Assembly: GCA_022842595.1 (NCBI GenBank)
Contig: JALHPF010000043.1
Span: 1 to 36,868, forward strand
Source of the DNA: Rubrivivax sp.
Lineage (GTDB): Bacteria > Pseudomonadota > Gammaproteobacteria > Burkholderiales > Burkholderiaceae_C
Length of the DNA stretch: 36,868 nucleotides
Direction: 5' to 3'
Numbering within the stretch: the first letter of the stretch is position 1; every line of letters begins with the position of its first letter. The translations under genes were made by a program, and so were the position numbers. Below are positions 7,217-16,734 of the stretch, one piece after another. The notes beneath the pieces were generated by a model, which worked only from the letters and a program-made list of their open reading frames with translations, did not search any database and was not told the origin of the DNA.

Positions 7217-8614
7217 ATGCCTGCCACCACGCCTTCCGCCGCTTCTGCCCCTTCCGCGCTGAGTGCGCTTTCCCCGCTGGACGGGCGCTACGCCGCCAAG
7301 GTGGCTGCGCTGCGCCCGCTGCTCAGCGAATACGGGCTGATGCACCGGCGCGTGCAGGTCGAGGTGGAATGGTTCATCGCCCTGTCCGACGCCGGTTTCG
7401 GTGAATTCAGGCCGCTGTCGGAAGCCGCACGCGGGCTGCTGCGTGGTCTGGTGATGCGTTTCAGCGAAGCCGACGCGCAGGCCATCAAGGACATCGAGAA
7501 AACCACCAACCACGACGTCAAGGCGGTGGAGTACTGGCTGAAGTCGCGCTTCGCCGACCACCCGGAACTGCTGGCCGCCGGCGAATTCGTGCACTTCGCC
7601 TGCACCAGCGAAGACATCAACAACACCAGCCACGCGCTGATGCTGGGCGCCGCGCGCGCCGACGTGCTGCTGCCGGCGCTGGACGCGGTGCTGGCCAAGC
7701 TCACGCAGATGGCGCACGAGATGGCGGCGCTGCCGATGCTCAGCCGCACCCACGGCCAGACCGCCAGCCCCACCACCGTGGGCAAGGAAGTGGCCAACGT
7801 CGCCGCCCGGCTGGCCACGGCGCGGGCGCGCATCACCGCGGTGCCGCTGCTGGCGAAGATGAACGGGGCGGTCGGCAACTACAACGCCCACCTGGCGGCC
7901 TACCCGGGCTTCGACTGGGAAGCCTTCAGCCGCCGTGTCGTCGAACAGGAACTCGGCCTGGCCTTCAACCCGTACACCATCCAGATCGAGCCGCACGACT
8001 GGATGGCCGAGCTGTTCGATGCCATCGCCCGCGCCAACACCATCCTGGTCGACTGGTCGCGCGACGTCTGGGGCTACATCTCGGTGGGCTACTTCAAGCA
8101 GCGCGTGAAGGCCGGCGAAGTCGGCAGCAGCACCATGCCGCACAAGGTGAACCCGATCGACTTCGAGAACGCCGAGGGCAACTTCGGCCTGGCCAATGCG
8201 CTGCTGTCGCACATGGCGCACAAGCTGCCCGTGAGCCGCTGGCAGCGCGACCTGACCGACAGCACCGTGCTGCGCAACATGGGCGTGGCCCTGGGCTACA
8301 CGGTGCTGGCGCTGGACAGCCTGGCGCGTGGCCTGGGCAAGCTGCAGGTGAACGAGGCGCAGCTGGCCGCCGACCTCGACAGCGCCTGGGAGGTGCTGGC
8401 CGAACCCGTGCAGACGGTGATGCGCCGCCACGGCCTGCCCGACCCCTACCAGCAGCTGAAGGACTTCACGCAAGGCAAGCCGATCACGCGCGAGCTGATG
8501 CAGGGCTTCATCCGCGGGCTGGCGCTGCCCGAAGCCGACAAGCAGCGCCTGCTGGCCATGACACCCGGCAGCTATACCGGCCTGGCCGAAACCCTGGCGC
8601 GGCGCTGGCTGTGA
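7217..8614 (+). CDS. purB: Adenylosuccinate lyase
   Basis: PurB catalyses two steps of purine synthesis: cleavage of SAICAR to AICAR and of adenylosuccinate to AMP, releasing fumarate each time. The 465-residue protein has LSPLDGRYAAKV near its start, FACTSEDINN, SRTHGQTASPTT and the fumarase/aspartase-family signature loop SSTMPHKVNPIDFENAEG (about residues 303-320). Its length fits the proteobacterial PurB group. About 17 Ala/Ser/Pro-rich residues precede the conserved start. A TAAAAT element 7-12 bases before the ATG is too close to be the -10 box unless the transcript is nearly leaderless. The stop overlaps the pyrF start in GTGA, linking purine and pyrimidine genes in one transcript. Confidence 0.96.
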   Translation: MPATTPSAASAPSALSALSPLDGRYAAKVAALRPLLSEYGLMHRRVQVEVEWFIALSDAGFGEFRPLSEAARGLLRGLVMRFSEADAQAIKDIEKTTNHDVKAVEYWLKSRFADHPELLAAGEFVHFACTSEDINNTSHALMLGAARADVLLPALDAVLAKLTQMAHEMAALPMLSRTHGQTASPTTVGKEVANVAARLATARARITAVPLLAKMNGAVGNYNAHLAAYPGFDWEAFSRRVVEQELGLAFNPYTIQIEPHDWMAELFDAIARANTILVDWSRDVWGYISVGYFKQRVKAGEVGSSTMPHKVNPIDFENAEGNFGLANALLSHMAHKLPVSRWQRDLTDSTVLRNMGVALGYTVLALDSLARGLGKLQVNEAQLAADLDSAWEVLAEPVQTVMRRHGLPDPYQQLKDFTQGKPITRELMQGFIRGLALPEADKQRLLAMTPGSYTGLAETLARRWL

Positions 8615-9456
8615 CGGGCATGGTCCCCGCCGCCAACCGCCCCGACTTCCGCAGCCAGCTGCTGGCCGCGCAGGCCGCCCACGATTCGCTGCTCTGCGTG
8701 GGCCTGGACCCGGAACCCGCGCGTTTCCCCGGCGCCTGGAAAGACGACCCGGCGCGCATCTTCGACTTCTGCAGAGCCATCGTCGACGCCACCGCCGACC
8801 GGGTGTGCGCCTTCAAGCCGCAGATCGCCTACTTCGCCGCGCAGCGCGCCGAAGACCAGCTCGAGCGCCTCATCGCCCACATCCGCCAGCGCGCGCCGCA
8901 GGTGCCGGTGATCCTGGATGCCAAGCGCGGCGACATCGGCAGCACCGCCGAGCAGTACGCCCGCGAGGCCTTCGTGCGCTACCAGGCCGATGCGGTGACG
9001 CTGTCGCCCTTCATGGGCCTGGACTCGCTGGAACCGTACATGCACTACAGCGGCCGCGGGCTGATCCTGCTGTGCCGCACCAGCAACCCCGGCGGCAGCG
9101 ACCTCCAGGCGCAGCCGCTGGCCAGTGGTGGCCTGCTCTACGAACACATCGCCCGGCTGGCCGCCGGTGAATGGAACCGCGGCGGCCAGATCGGCCTCGT
9201 CGTGGGCGCCACCTTTCCGCAGGAACTGGCGCGTGTGCGTGCCCTCGCGCCGACCTTGCCGCTGCTGATCCCCGGCGTCGGCGCCCAGGGCGGCGACGCC
9301 CAGACCACGGTGCGCGCGGCCTGGGGCCCGCAATCGCCAGTCATCGTCAGCTCGTCGCGTGCCGTGCTGTATGCCGGTGGCGGGGCCGATTTCGCTTCTG
9401 CTGCACGCGCGGCGGCCGAAGCCACGCGCGCCGCCCTGAAGCCGGCTGCCGCCTGA
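8611..9456 (+). CDS. pyrF: Orotidine 5'-phosphate decarboxylase (type 2)
   Basis: PyrF converts orotidine monophosphate to UMP, the last step of de novo pyrimidine synthesis. The 281-residue protein has the LCVGLDPEP start, the catalytic DAKRGDIGSTAEQYA loop with Lys105 and the phosphate-loop region near the C-terminus (IVSSSRAVLYA), all typical of the longer type 2 subfamily. The frame begins with GTG at 8611, overlapping the purB stop by four bases. An ATG three codons later (8620) is an alternative. Coupling to purB suggests coordinated nucleotide synthesis. Confidence 0.95.
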   Translation: MTGMVPAANRPDFRSQLLAAQAAHDSLLCVGLDPEPARFPGAWKDDPARIFDFCRAIVDATADRVCAFKPQIAYFAAQRAEDQLERLIAHIRQRAPQVPVILDAKRGDIGSTAEQYAREAFVRYQADAVTLSPFMGLDSLEPYMHYSGRGLILLCRTSNPGGSDLQAQPLASGGLLYEHIARLAAGEWNRGGQIGLVVGATFPQELARVRALAPTLPLLIPGVGAQGGDAQTTVRAAWGPQSPVIVSSSRAVLYAGGGADFASAARAAAEATRAALKPAAA

Positions 9457-9523
9457 AGCGACCCAGGCGAGCGGCCTGTTCGTCGCGGCCCGACAATCGG
9501 GGTGTCTGCGGCCGAACCCACCT

Positions 9524-12500
9524 GTGAACACAGAAACCCCGTCTCACCTTTCGCAGCTGACCGATTTCGTGCCCCGGCCCTCGGCCGCCCGCGAACCCTT
9601 GCCCTACGCGCTGCAGGCCGGGCGCCTGCTGCGCCGCGGCCTGCTGCTGCTGGCGGCGGGCTGCGGCCTGTGCCTGCTGGCCTTGCTGGCCTTTCACGGC
9701 ACCGAGGGTCGCGCCATCGGCTCGGCGCTGGCGATGGCCGGGCTGGGCCTGGCGTGCCTGGCCAGCCAGCGTGCGCCCGATGGCTGGCTGCCCACGCTTT
9801 TCAGCCTGTGGGCCGGGGTGGCGGTGCTGGTCATCACCGGCAGCGGCGTGGCGCTGGGCTGGGGCCTGCTGAACCCGGCCTTGCTGCTGCCGCCGCTGCT
9901 GGTGCTGGGTACCGCCGCGGCGGTGGGCCCGCGCCCGGCACTCGGTCTTGCCGCGCTGGCGGCGGCCTGCCTGATGATGGTGGCCTGGCAGGGCCTGCCC
10001 TGGCCCGCGGCGTCCGTGCCGCCGCCGGGCCATGTCCTGGTGCTGCACCTGTTGGCGCTGGCCGTGGGCTGGCTGGCCGGGCTGCTGCTGTTCAACAGCC
10101 TGGAACGCCATCTGACCATCGCCCGCCAGCGCGAAAGCCGCTACCGCGGCCTGCTGGCGCTGGCCGCCGACGCCTATTGGGAGCTGGACACCGACTACCG
10201 CATCGCCGCCGCCGTCTACCACGACGACGAATCCGGCAAGCTGACGGCGCAGGGCGGCCTGGGCTCCGTGCCGTGGCGGCTGCCACGTTTTGTGTGCGAC
10301 CCCGAAATCCTGGACCAGCTGCTGGCCGAACTCGACGCACGCGCACCCTTTCGCGACCTGCCCATCGGCTGGCAGGCGCTGGACGGCCGCGAGCTGCATT
10401 TCCTGGTCAGCGGCGAACCGCGTTTCGGTGAACGCGGCCAGTTCACCGGCTACTGGGGCGTGGCGCGCGACATCACCGCCGACACCGCCGCCCGCGAGGC
10501 CCTGTTGGCCACCGAGACGCGCTACCACGAGCTGTTCACGCGCATTCCCACGCCGCTGGTGCTGCACCGCCAGGGCCGCATCCTTGGCGCCAACCCGGCG
10601 GCGCTGCGGCTGTTCGACGTGCCCGACCTGGCGACGCTGCGCTCGGGCGAGTTGCTCAGCTACTACGAAGCCGGCGACTCGCGTGAACGTGCGCGCCGGC
10701 GTCTCGAAGAGCTGGAGCAACTGCCCCCCGGCGCCGCCGTGCCGGTCACCGACTTCCGGCTGCGGGCGGGCGAGCGTACGGTCTGGGTGCGCGCCGCTGG
10801 CGTGCGCGTGGCCAGCGAGGGTGGGCCGGCGACACTGGCGATCTACATCGACGACACCGAACGGCGCAGTGCCGAGGAAGCCGTGCGCCGCAGCGAGGCC
10901 ATGCTCTCGCACCTGGTGGCCACCAGCCCCGACCTGATCACGCTGACCGACCTGGCGACGGGCCGCTATGTCATGGTCAACCATGCATTCGAAGCGGTGA
11001 CCGGCCATGCCGCGGCCGATGCGGTGGGCCGCACTTCGCTGGAGCTCGGCGTCTGGCACAAGGACGAGGAACGGCAGAAATTCGTGGCGCTGATGCAGCA
11101 GCATGGCCGCGTGTCCGACCTGCCGGTGCGCTTCGTCAAGCGCGATGGCGAAGAGTTTTCGCTGCTGGTGTCGGCGGCACGCTTCGCCATGGACCGCCGT
11201 GACTACATGGTCATCAACGGCCGCGACGTCACCGAGAACGAACGTGCCCGGCTCGATCGGGAGGTCATCCTCGCCAATGCGTCGGTCGGCATCGCGGTCA
11301 CATCCGACAGCAAGTTCGTGCTCGCCAACCGCCATTTCGAGGCGCTCTATGGCTGGGGCCCGGGCGAGATCATCGGCCAGCCTGGCAGTGCCGTCTGGCC
11401 CAGCGAGAGCGACTACGCCGAGGTTGGCGCCCTGGTGCGCGAACCCCTGCAGCGCGGCGAGGCCATCGAGCTCGAACGCCAGGCGCGGCGCCGCGACGGC
11501 AGCAGTTTCCTCGTCCGCATCCGCGGCCGTGCCATCGACCCGGCGCGGCCGGCCCATGGCGGCACGGTCTGGATCGTCGAGGACATCACCGAGCGGCGCG
11601 AGTTCGAGCTCGCCCTGGCCCGCGCCCGCGACGACGCCGAAGCCGCCAGCCGCGCCAAGAGTGCGTTCCTCGCCAACACCAGCCACGAACTGCGCACGCC
11701 GCTGAACGGCATCGTCGGCCTGGCCCACCTGGCACGACAGCCAGCGCTGGACGAAATCCGCCGCCAGCAGTACCTGGAGCAGATCTCCGAAAGCGCACAG
11801 GCCCTGGCCGACATCATTTCCGACATCCTCGACCTGTCGAAGATCGAGGCCGGCAAGCTGCAGCTGGAAACCGCGGCCTTCGACCTGGGCCAGCTGCTGC
11901 TGTCGCTTCAGCGCACCTGGGGCACGCTGGCCACCGCGCGCGGCCTCGTGTTGCATGTCGACGCCCCGGCCGACGTGCGCGGCCTGGTCTTCGGCGACGC
12001 TGTGCGGGTGCGCCAGATCCTGACCAACTACCTCGGCAACGCCCTCAAGTTCACACCGGCCGGCAGCGTCACGCTGCGCGCGACCCGCCTGCCTGGTGCT
12101 GGCGCGGTGGTGCGGCTGGAAGTGCAGGACACCGGCGAGGGCATCAGCGCCGAGGTCCAGGCCCGGCTCTTCGAACCCTTCACCCAGGCCGACGAGTCGA
12201 CCACCCGCCGTTATGGCGGCACCGGGCTGGGCTTGTCGATCTGCCGTGAACTGGCGGTGCTGATGGGCGGCCGAGTCGGCCTGGACAGCACACCCGGCCA
12301 GGGCAGCTGCTTCTGGGCCGAACTGCCGCTGCCGGCCGCGCCGGTGGCCGTGGCGCCGCTGCCGCTGGCGGTTTCCGGGCCGGTCGCTTCGGCCGGCGTG
12401 CTGCACGGCCGCCGCGTGCTGATGGTGGAAGACAACCCGGTCAACATGATGATCGCCGTGGCGATGATGGAAGGCTGGGGCCTGCAGGTGACCCAGGCCC

Positions 12501-12796
12501 ACGATGGCCGGCAGGCGCTGCTGGCGGTGCAGCAGGCCTTCGACACCGGCCAGCCCTTCGACGCCGTGCTCATGGACGTGCAGATGCCCAACATGAGCGG
12601 CCACGAGGCCACGCGCGCCCTGCGCGACACCCAGGCCGGATGCCACCTGCCCATCATTGCACTGACGGCGGCTGCGCTGGTCAGCGAACGAACTGCCGCG
12701 CTCGATGCCGGCATGAACGACTTCCTGACCAAGCCGGTCGACGCCGAACGGCTGCGCGCGACGCTGGCGCGCTGGCTGCTGCCGGTCGTCAGCTGA
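9524..12796 (+). CDS. Hybrid sensor histidine kinase with membrane N-terminus, PAS repeats and receiver domain
   Basis: This 1090-residue inner-membrane sensor starts with GTG. It has about six hydrophobic segments (residues 25-200) and then four PAS-like regions (about 205-325, 326-450, 459-580 and 577-700). The HisKA dimerisation domain carries phospho-acceptor His721 in NTSHELRTPLNG. The HATPase_c domain shows NALKFTP, DTGEGIS and GTGLGLS, and the receiver domain has phospho-acceptor Asp1018 in DVQMPNMSG. There is no histidine phosphotransfer domain at the C-terminus and no partner regulator nearby, so the phosphorelay partner must be encoded elsewhere. The signal is unknown; PAS domains often bind haem, flavin or small ligands. 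The stop codon shares an 8-base palindrome with the stop of the convergent antiporter gene. Confidence 0.92.
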   Translation: MNTETPSHLSQLTDFVPRPSAAREPLPYALQAGRLLRRGLLLLAAGCGLCLLALLAFHGTEGRAIGSALAMAGLGLACLASQRAPDGWLPTLFSLWAGVAVLVITGSGVALGWGLLNPALLLPPLLVLGTAAAVGPRPALGLAALAAACLMMVAWQGLPWPAASVPPPGHVLVLHLLALAVGWLAGLLLFNSLERHLTIARQRESRYRGLLALAADAYWELDTDYRIAAAVYHDDESGKLTAQGGLGSVPWRLPRFVCDPEILDQLLAELDARAPFRDLPIGWQALDGRELHFLVSGEPRFGERGQFTGYWGVARDITADTAAREALLATETRYHELFTRIPTPLVLHRQGRILGANPAALRLFDVPDLATLRSGELLSYYEAGDSRERARRRLEELEQLPPGAAVPVTDFRLRAGERTVWVRAAGVRVASEGGPATLAIYIDDTERRSAEEAVRRSEAMLSHLVATSPDLITLTDLATGRYVMVNHAFEAVTGHAAADAVGRTSLELGVWHKDEERQKFVALMQQHGRVSDLPVRFVKRDGEEFSLLVSAARFAMDRRDYMVINGRDVTENERARLDREVILANASVGIAVTSDSKFVLANRHFEALYGWGPGEIIGQPGSAVWPSESDYAEVGALVREPLQRGEAIELERQARRRDGSSFLVRIRGRAIDPARPAHGGTVWIVEDITERREFELALARARDDAEAASRAKSAFLANTSHELRTPLNGIVGLAHLARQPALDEIRRQQYLEQISESAQALADIISDILDLSKIEAGKLQLETAAFDLGQLLLSLQRTWGTLATARGLVLHVDAPADVRGLVFGDAVRVRQILTNYLGNALKFTPAGSVTLRATRLPGAGAVVRLEVQDTGEGISAEVQARLFEPFTQADESTTRRYGGTGLGLSICRELAVLMGGRVGLDSTPGQGSCFWAELPLPAAPVAVAPLPLAVSGPVASAGVLHGRRVLMVEDNPVNMMIAVAMMEGWGLQVTQAHDGRQALLAVQQAFDTGQPFDAVLMDVQMPNMSGHEATRALRDTQAGCHLPIIALTAAALVSERTAALDAGMNDFLTKPVDAERLRATLARWLLPVVS

Positions 12797-14546
12797 TCTC
12801 GGCGGCTGGGCTGCCTCTGGCCGGCGGGTCTGCCGCCGGCGGGTGCAGCGTCTGCAGAACGTCGCGCACCATGATCTCGACCAGTGCCGCCTTGAAGTGC
12901 ACGGCCCGGTGGGCGCCGTCCTTCAGCAGCAGCGCGGCTTCTTCGGCATTGGGTGCACGCACGACGACGCGGATGCCAGGGTTGAGGGTGCGGGCGGTTT
13001 CGATCATCGGCCGCACGTCGGTGCCTGCGGACACCGTCACCACCAGCATGCCGGCGTTGGCGATATGGGCCTGCACCAGCACGAGCGGGTCGCTGGCGTC
13101 GCCGAACACGGCCTGGATGCCGCTGCTGCGCAGGCTCTCCACACGTTCGCGGTTGTGTTCGACCACGATGAACGGCAGGTTCTGCGCCGCCAGCGCCGCG
13201 GCGATGCGTTCGCCGACGAAGCCGCTGCCCACCAGCACCACCTGCTGGCTGAGGAAGCGGCGGTCGGTGCTGACGGGCAACTCGGCCAGCGGGTCTTCGT
13301 ACGCCTGCAGCCCGCGCAGGAAGCTTGAACGCGCCAGGAACCAGCGCTCGAACGGGTCCACCAGGGAAAAGAGCAGCGGGTTCAGCGCGATCGAGAGCAG
13401 CGCGCCGGCCACGATCAAGCTCTTGGCCTCGGGCGGCAGCACGCCCAGGCTGCCGCCGAGGGCCACCAGGATGAAAGAGAACTCGCCGATCTGCGCCAGG
13501 CTGACCGACACCGTGAGCGCCGTCTTCAGCGGGTAGCGCATCGCCAGCACCAGCAAGGCTGCGGCGAGCGACTTGCCGAACATGATGACCGCCGTGACGG
13601 CCAGCACCTGCAGCGGCCGTTCCACCAGCACCAGCGGGTCGAAGAGCATGCCCACCGACACGAAGAACAGCACGGCGAAGGCATCGCGGAAGGGCAGCGA
13701 TTCCTGCGCCGCGCGGTGGCCGAATTCGGATTCGCGCAGCACCAGACCGGCAAAGAACGCCCCCAGCGCCACCGACACGCCGAACAGCGCCGAGGCGCCA
13801 TAGGCAATGCCCACGGCCACGGCAATCACGCACAGCGTGAACAGCTCGCGCGAGCCGGTCTTGGAAATCTGCCACAGCAGCCAGGGCAGCACGCGCCGGC
13901 CACCCACGAGCATGAGCGCGACGAACGCGCCCACGGCCAGCAGCGTCTTGGCTAGCGTCAGCCAGATGCCGGCCCCGGCGCCATCCCCTGGGGCAGCGCC
14001 TGGCGCTGAACCGCTTTCGCCGGCCAGCCCCACCAGCGCCGGCAGCAGCACCAGCACCAGCACCATCGCCAGGTCTTCCACGACCAGCCAGCCCACGGCG
14101 ATGCGGCCGTCCTGCGAGTCGAGCGCGCCGCGCGATTCCAGCGCACGAAGCAGCACCACCGTGCTGGCCACCGACAGCGAAATGCCGAACACCAGCGCCC
14201 CGGCGGCAGACCAGCCCCACCAGAGCGCCAGGCCGGCGCCCATGGCCGTGGCCACCGCCATCTGCACCACCGCCCCGGGCAGGGCGATGCGCCGCACCGA
14301 CATCAGGTCGTCGAGCGAAAAGTGCAGGCCCACGCCGAACATCAGCAGCATCACGCCGATCTCGGCCAGCTGCGCGGCCAGCGACACGTCGGCGACGAAA
14401 CCCGGCGTGTGCGGGCCCAGCAGCACACCGGCCAGCAGGTAGCCCACCAGCGCGGGCATGCGCAGGCGCGCTGCCACGAAGCCCAGCACCAGCGACAGCC
14501 CGAGCGCGGCGGCCAGGGTGACGATGAGGGGCATGTGTGCGTGCAT
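12789..14546 (-). CDS. ybaL: Cation/proton antiporter of the YbaL/KefB (CPA2) type with RCK domain
   Basis: The 585-residue protein has a CPA2 antiporter membrane domain of about 12 segments (LVGYLLAGVLLGPHTPGF, LMFGVGLHFSLDDL, VGWLVVEDLAMVLVLVLLP). A C-terminal TrkA-N/RCK Rossmann domain starts at QQVVLVGSGFVGERIAAAL, and there is a short Pro/Ala-rich tail. This is the layout of E. coli YbaL, a probable K+ or Na+/H+ antiporter controlled by nucleotide binding. I chose the ATG at 14546 because MHAHMPLIVTL aligns with the E. coli N-terminus. ATGs at 14564 and 14633 are in frame, and the one at 14564 has a GGGG stretch just upstream. The gene is divergent from chaA, another cation antiporter, across about 106 bases. 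Confidence 0.88.
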   Translation of the reverse strand: MHAHMPLIVTLAAALGLSLVLGFVAARLRMPALVGYLLAGVLLGPHTPGFVADVSLAAQLAEIGVMLLMFGVGLHFSLDDLMSVRRIALPGAVVQMAVATAMGAGLALWWGWSAAGALVFGISLSVASTVVLLRALESRGALDSQDGRIAVGWLVVEDLAMVLVLVLLPALVGLAGESGSAPGAAPGDGAGAGIWLTLAKTLLAVGAFVALMLVGGRRVLPWLLWQISKTGSRELFTLCVIAVAVGIAYGASALFGVSVALGAFFAGLVLRESEFGHRAAQESLPFRDAFAVLFFVSVGMLFDPLVLVERPLQVLAVTAVIMFGKSLAAALLVLAMRYPLKTALTVSVSLAQIGEFSFILVALGGSLGVLPPEAKSLIVAGALLSIALNPLLFSLVDPFERWFLARSSFLRGLQAYEDPLAELPVSTDRRFLSQQVVLVGSGFVGERIAAALAAQNLPFIVVEHNRERVESLRSSGIQAVFGDASDPLVLVQAHIANAGMLVVTVSAGTDVRPMIETARTLNPGIRVVVRAPNAEEAALLLKDGAHRAVHFKAALVEIMVRDVLQTLHPPAADPPARGSPAAEIS

Positions 14547-14652
14547 CGTTTCATTGTCGGCCATGGTCCCCGTGGGGCAAGGCGCGGCCTGCCGGACAAT
14601 CCGGCCTTGTTCGTCTAGCCTCCCCCGGTTCATTCACGACAAGGATTTCCCG

Positions 14653-15720
14653 ATGCCCCTGTGGGCCTGGCTCGTTCCCGTGTCCGCCGCCATGCTGCTG
14701 GGCGCGACCTTCTTCCTGAACCTGGGTGCGGCCCTCGTCGCCGGCTGTGCGCTGGCGCTGATCGGCGCCGTCATTGCTGCCGTGCACCATGCCGAGGTCG
14801 TGGCCCATCGCGTGGGCGAACCCTTCGGCACGCTGGTGCTGGCGGTGGCCATCACCGTCATCGAAGTCGCGCTGATCGTCTCGGTGATGCTCGCCGGCGG
14901 GCCCGACAAGGCCACGCTGCCGCGCGACACCATCTACGCCGCGGTGATGATCATCACCACCGGTGTCGTCGGCATCTGCCTGCTGGTGGGCGGCCTGCAC
15001 CACCACGAGCAGAGTTTCCGCCTCGAAGGCGCAAATTCAGCGCTGGCCGCGCTGGTGGCCCTGGCCGGCCTGTCGCTGGTGATGCCGAGCTACACCACGA
15101 GTTCGAGCGCCGGCACCTACACCGTGTCGCAGCTGGTCTTCGTGGCCGTTTCTTCGCTGCTGCTCTGGGGCGTGTTCGTGTTCGTGCAGACCGTGCGCCA
15201 CCGCGACTATTTCCTGCCCCCGGCCCAGGCCGCCAACGAAGACGTCCATGCCGCGCCGCCGCCGGTTGGGCAGGCCTGGGCCAGCTTCGGGCTGCTGCTG
15301 GTGGCGCTGGTGTCGGTGGTCGGCCTGGCCAAGCAGCTGTCGCCCACGATCGAGTCGGCGATCAGCGTGATGGGCGCGCCCAAGGCAGTGATCGGCATTG
15401 CCATTGCCCTGCTCGTGCTGCTGCCCGAAACCTGGGCCGCCGTGCGCGCGGCGCGTGCCGACCGGCTGCAGACCAGCATGAACCTGGCCCTGGGCTCGGC
15501 CCTGGCCAGCATCGGACTGACGATTCCGGTGGTGGTGGTGGCGTCGGTGCTGCTCGATCTGCCCCTGGTGCTGGGCCTGGAGGCGAAGGACATGGTGATG
15601 CTGGCCCTGGCCTGCCTGGTCAGCACCATCACGCTGGCCACCGGCCGCACGAACCTGATGCAGGGTGCCGTGCACCTGGTGCTGTTCGCGGCCTTCCTGT
15701 TCCTGGCCCTGGTGCCCTGA
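14653..15720 (+). CDS. chaA: Calcium/sodium:proton antiporter ChaA
   Basis: The 355-residue membrane protein has about eleven hydrophobic segments and two cation-exchanger repeats. The first carries GEPFGTLVLAVAITVIEVAL with its conserved glutamates, and the second carries LLPETWAAVRAARADRLQTS. This matches ChaA, which exports Ca2+ or Na+ in exchange for protons. The ATG at 14653 follows AAGGA with about nine bases of spacing and was preferred to the upstream open frame, which is the shadow of the antiporter gene. It is divergent from the YbaL-type gene, so this locus holds two back-to-back cation/proton exchangers that may share control of pH or salt response. Confidence 0.92.
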   Translation: MPLWAWLVPVSAAMLLGATFFLNLGAALVAGCALALIGAVIAAVHHAEVVAHRVGEPFGTLVLAVAITVIEVALIVSVMLAGGPDKATLPRDTIYAAVMIITTGVVGICLLVGGLHHHEQSFRLEGANSALAALVALAGLSLVMPSYTTSSSAGTYTVSQLVFVAVSSLLLWGVFVFVQTVRHRDYFLPPAQAANEDVHAAPPPVGQAWASFGLLLVALVSVVGLAKQLSPTIESAISVMGAPKAVIGIAIALLVLLPETWAAVRAARADRLQTSMNLALGSALASIGLTIPVVVVASVLLDLPLVLGLEAKDMVMLALACLVSTITLATGRTNLMQGAVHLVLFAAFLFLALVP

Positions 15721-15729
15721 GGGCGACTT

Positions 15730-15751
15730 GCGCCCGGACCGGCCCGGGCGC
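15730..15751. terminator. GC hairpin between convergent chaA and LysR genes
   Basis: GCGCCCGG (15730-15737) pairs perfectly with CCGGGCGC (15744-15751) around a six-base loop. It lies in the 33 bases between the two convergent stop codons. There is no T-tract on either strand, so intrinsic termination is only possible, not shown. Confidence 0.4.
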
Positions 15752-15753
15752 CT

Positions 15754-16698
15754 TCAGATGTCGAAGCTGTCGCCGGGGGCCAGGCTCGCGGCCTTTTCAA
15801 CCACCGCGCGGGTCAGGGGTGGCGCGAACTGGGTGATGAAGTCGTAGGCATAAGCCCGCAGCCAGGCACCGCGGCGCACCGCCAGCCGGGTGGTATTGGT
15901 GGCAAACAGGTGGCGGGCGTCGATGGCCACCAGGCCGCTGTCGCGGGCCTCGTCGAAGGCGATGGCCGCGATGATGCCCACGCCCATGCCGAGCTCGACA
16001 TAGGTCTTCACGACGTCGGCGTCCATCGCCTCGAGCACGATGCCGGGCTGCAGTTGCTGGCGGCGGAAGGCGTCGTCGATGTGGCGCCGGCCGGTGTAGC
16101 CGGTCTCGTAGGTGACGATGGGGAAGTCGCACAGGCGCTGCAGCGTCAGCGGCTGTTCGGTGGCCAGCGCATGGCCGCGCGGCACCACCACGCAGTGCGT
16201 CCAGGCATAGCAGGGCAGGGCTGCCAGTTCGGGGTATTCGGCCAGGGCTTCGGTGGCCACGCCGATGTCGGCCTCGCCGTCGAGCAGCCAGCGCGCGATC
16301 TGCGGCGGCGAACCCTGGTGCAGGCGCAGCTGCACGCCCGGATGCGCCGCATTGAAGTCGCGCACGGCCGGCGGCAGGGCATAACGCGCCTGTGAATGGG
16401 TGGCGGCGATCGTCAGGGTGCCCTGGGTGGCATTGGCGTAGTCGGCCCCGGCGCGCTGCAGGTTGTCGGCGCCGTGCAGCAGCTGTTCCACCAGCGGCAG
16501 CACCGCAGCGCCGGGTGCGGTCAGGCCGGTGAGCCGCTTGCCGGCGCGCACGAAGATCTGGATGCCGAGCTCGTCCTCGAGCTCGCGGATCTGGCGGCTG
16601 ACGCCGGGCTGCGAGGTGTGCAGCGCCGCCGCCACTTCGGTGAGGTTGAAGCCGCGGCGCACCGTTTCGCGCACCGAACGCAATTGCTGGAAGTTCAT
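15754..16698 (-). CDS. CysB-like LysR-family transcriptional regulator
   Basis: The 314-residue protein begins MNFQQLRSVRETVRRGFNL and has a winged helix-turn-helix (about residues 18-40, NLTEVAAALHTSQPGVSRQI). The LysR substrate-binding domain follows, with the CysB/Cbl-type sequence TIAATHSQARYALP near residue 97. CysB-like proteins activate sulfate assimilation and sense acetylserine or sulfate-related ligands. No cysteine or sulfate genes lie next to it here, so its regulon cannot be read from context. It is convergent with chaA. Upstream on the same strand is a degraded PEP-CTERM coding remnant, so the regulator probably has its own promoter within 16699-16735. The exact paralogue (CysB versus Cbl) is not resolved. 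Confidence 0.88.
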   Translation of the reverse strand: MNFQQLRSVRETVRRGFNLTEVAAALHTSQPGVSRQIRELEDELGIQIFVRAGKRLTGLTAPGAAVLPLVEQLLHGADNLQRAGADYANATQGTLTIAATHSQARYALPPAVRDFNAAHPGVQLRLHQGSPPQIARWLLDGEADIGVATEALAEYPELAALPCYAWTHCVVVPRGHALATEQPLTLQRLCDFPIVTYETGYTGRRHIDDAFRRQQLQPGIVLEAMDADVVKTYVELGMGVGIIAAIAFDEARDSGLVAIDARHLFATNTTRLAVRRGAWLRAYAYDFITQFAPPLTRAVVEKAASLAPGDSFDI

Positions 16699-16734
16699 CG
16701 AAGCCCACCGTGCCAGGGCTTCGATTATCGCGGC

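Noticed and set aside
9347..12646. 1099-residue minus-strand open frame opposite the histidine kinase
   Set aside because: It lies antisense to a gene with clear kinase and receiver motifs. Its His/Gln/Arg-rich content is the usual shadow of high-GC coding DNA.
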